Source: CAYVZU01 sp964455935 (GTDB lineage Bacteria > Fibrobacterota > CAYVZU01). Taken from it: DNA of 5,289 nucleotides. A program made the translations under genes and the position numbers. The notes beneath the pieces are model-generated. The model worked only from the letters and a program-made list of their open reading frames with translations. It was not told the origin of the DNA and searched no databases. Shown here piece after piece: positions 4,050 to 5,289 of the stretch (positions are counted from its first letter, which is position 1; every line of letters begins with the position of its first letter). Location of the stretch: positions 1 to 5,289 of the forward strand of contig CAYVZU010000175.1 of NCBI GenBank assembly GCA_964455935.1. Reading direction: 5' to 3'.

Positions 4050-5289
4050 GTACCTATTCATCGTGTGGTTCATTATGGCACCGATGGGATCCCCATATTC
4101 ATGCGCCAGGAACGACGCAGGCGGACCAGTTTGCCGGGGATTGGGAGGGTTATTTGGCGAAAATCGAAGCTGCATCTCCGGCAATCCGTGCTTTGGGTAT
4201 AACCGACTATTTTTGTATTCAGTCTTATCGAGAGGTTTGCGCTCACAAAGCTAGAGGCCGTCTACCTCAGGTGGATCTCATTTTTCCGAACGTCGAAATG
4301 CGGCTCGACATGAAGACCGCGCGAACCAAAGGCATCAATCTGCACCTGTTGTTTTCGCCCGATGATCCCGAGCACGAGCAGCACATTGAACGAATTCTTG
4401 GCCGACTGATGTTTGATTTTCAGGAACGGAAATATTCCTGCACACGCACGGACCTTATCGCATTAGGGCGAAAGTTCAATCCACGGCAAACGGATGACGA
4501 CGGTGCGTTTCGCGAGGGTATTGGCCAGTTCAAAGTCACCCTGCCTGATCTCCGGCAGCTTTTTAAGGACGATGTGTGGCTGCGAAATAACTGTCTCGTG
4601 GCCGTTGCCAGTTCCAGCGGCGACGGGACCGCTGGCCTTCAGGAAGACGGTGCTTTCGTGGCCGCCCGGCAGGAAATCGAGCGGTTCGCGCACATAATGT
4701 TTTCTGGTAATAAGGCCGACCGAGATTATTGGCTCGGTCTGAAACCGGGGATGGACCGCACGGCGATTGAACGCACATATCGCGCCATCAAACCGTGCAT
4801 GCATGGGTGTGACGCTCACCATTTGGACCGCGTGGGCGCCCCGGAACTCTCGCGCTATTGCTGGATCAAGGGCGATCTCGCGTTTGAAAGCCTCCGGCAG
4901 GCGGTCATTGAGCCGGAAGAACGCGTCTCAATTAGCGACCGATCTCCGACTGAAAACGTCGATTCGGTCACCATTTCGAGCGTCAGGCCCATTGGCATGC
5001 CTTGGCTGCTCAACGATGTGATCGAGCTGAACCGCGGACTTGTCAGCATCATCGGTGAGCGGGGCTCCGGTAAGACCGCCCTGGTCGATTTGATAGCTGC
5101 CGGCGCGCAGGCAATCGGCAATAATTTGGGCGAATCCTCCTTTTTGCAACGGGCCACCTCGCCGATTGATCTCATCGGCAACGCTGAGGTGGAAGAGGTT
5201 TGGGCCGATGGTGCAAAGAAGCGGGCGCCATTCCGTCCGCCCGACGAATGGGCGGACGAATGGCCGCAAGTGCGCTACCTTTCGCAGCA
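4046..5289 (+). CDS. TrlF-like PHP-domain AAA/SMC-type ATPase, 5' part
   Basis: The frame is open for 414 codons to the right edge; the 3' end is missing. The N-terminal half is a PHP-type metal-dependent phosphoesterase domain: WDPHIHAPGT (D15, H17, H19), GITDYF (51-56), VEMRL with E84, INLHLLF with H100, and HGCDAHH (253-259). It is followed by a P-loop, GERGSGKT (337-344), in LVSIIGERGSGKTALVDLIA, and the typical SFLQRA and VRYLSQ segments of SMC/ABC-like ATPases. The coiled coil, Walker B and signature should lie beyond the window. This layout matches proteins annotated as TrlF-family ATPases, regarded as nucleic-acid-acting defence proteins; substrate and trigger are not visible here. 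All PHP metal-ligand positions that I can place are filled, suggesting an active enzyme. It starts at GTG with GGAGG at 4034 and overlaps the DUF2130 stop, so it was the next gene of the same operon. Confidence 0.82.
   Translation, partial: MSTYSSCGSLWHRWDPHIHAPGTTQADQFAGDWEGYLAKIEAASPAIRALGITDYFCIQSYREVCAHKARGRLPQVDLIFPNVEMRLDMKTARTKGINLHLLFSPDDPEHEQHIERILGRLMFDFQERKYSCTRTDLIALGRKFNPRQTDDDGAFREGIGQFKVTLPDLRQLFKDDVWLRNNCLVAVASSSGDGTAGLQEDGAFVAARQEIERFAHIMFSGNKADRDYWLGLKPGMDRTAIERTYRAIKPCMHGCDAHHLDRVGAPELSRYCWIKGDLAFESLRQAVIEPEERVSISDRSPTENVDSVTISSVRPIGMPWLLNDVIELNRGLVSIIGERGSGKTALVDLIAAGAQAIGNNLGESSFLQRATSPIDLIGNAEVEEVWADGAKKRAPFRPPDEWADEWPQVRYLSQ

Noticed and set aside
4463..4822. Minus-strand frame of 119 codons under the PHP-ATPase
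   Set aside because: The plus strand here carries continuous family-consistent protein sequence including the PHP motifs; the reverse frame is a shadow.

Overview
All supported genes lie on the + strand of what looks like a degraded defence or restriction-modification island from an environmental Gram-negative-type bacterium. Coding DNA is GC-rich. The first ~250 bases are AT-rich and carry a diverged inverted repeat of a kind often seen between genes in PVC-group and deltaproteobacterial genomes. No finer taxonomic call is supported.

Layout. (1) 1-63: the tail of a reading frame resembling the N-terminal segment of a type III (Mod-like) DNA methyltransferase, stopped at the point where the catalytic part should follow. 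(2) 64-289: intergenic, with a 28-nt imperfect inverted repeat. (3) 290-567: two tiny ORFs in overlapping stop/start arrangement. (4) 567-766: a second Mod-like gene reduced to its first ~36 and last ~30 codons, with the catalytic core missing and one base apparently lost. (5) 763-2244: an intact AlbA_2/GHKL-ATPase putative regulator. (6) 2241-2441: the N-terminal stub of a DUF2130 protein. (7) 2471-3906: a HigB-like toxin followed by a HigA-like antitoxin fused to an ImmA/IrrE-type metalloprotease, with its own promoter and a three-half-site candidate operator. (8) 3912-4049: the C-terminal stub of the same DUF2130 gene. (9) 4046 to the right edge: the 5' part of a TrlF-like PHP-ATPase, a probable anti-phage effector.

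How they fit together. The ancestral operon can be read from the surviving junctions: small ORF > mod > AlbA_2 ATPase > DUF2130 > PHP-ATPase, each pair overlapping by 1-4 bases. Two genes, mod and DUF2130, have lost their middles but kept both ends. A complete toxin-antitoxin cassette sits in the DUF2130 gap. No terminator is visible between the antitoxin and the PHP-ATPase, so the autoregulated toxin-antitoxin promoter may now drive the defence effector. This layered arrangement is the most interesting feature of the window.
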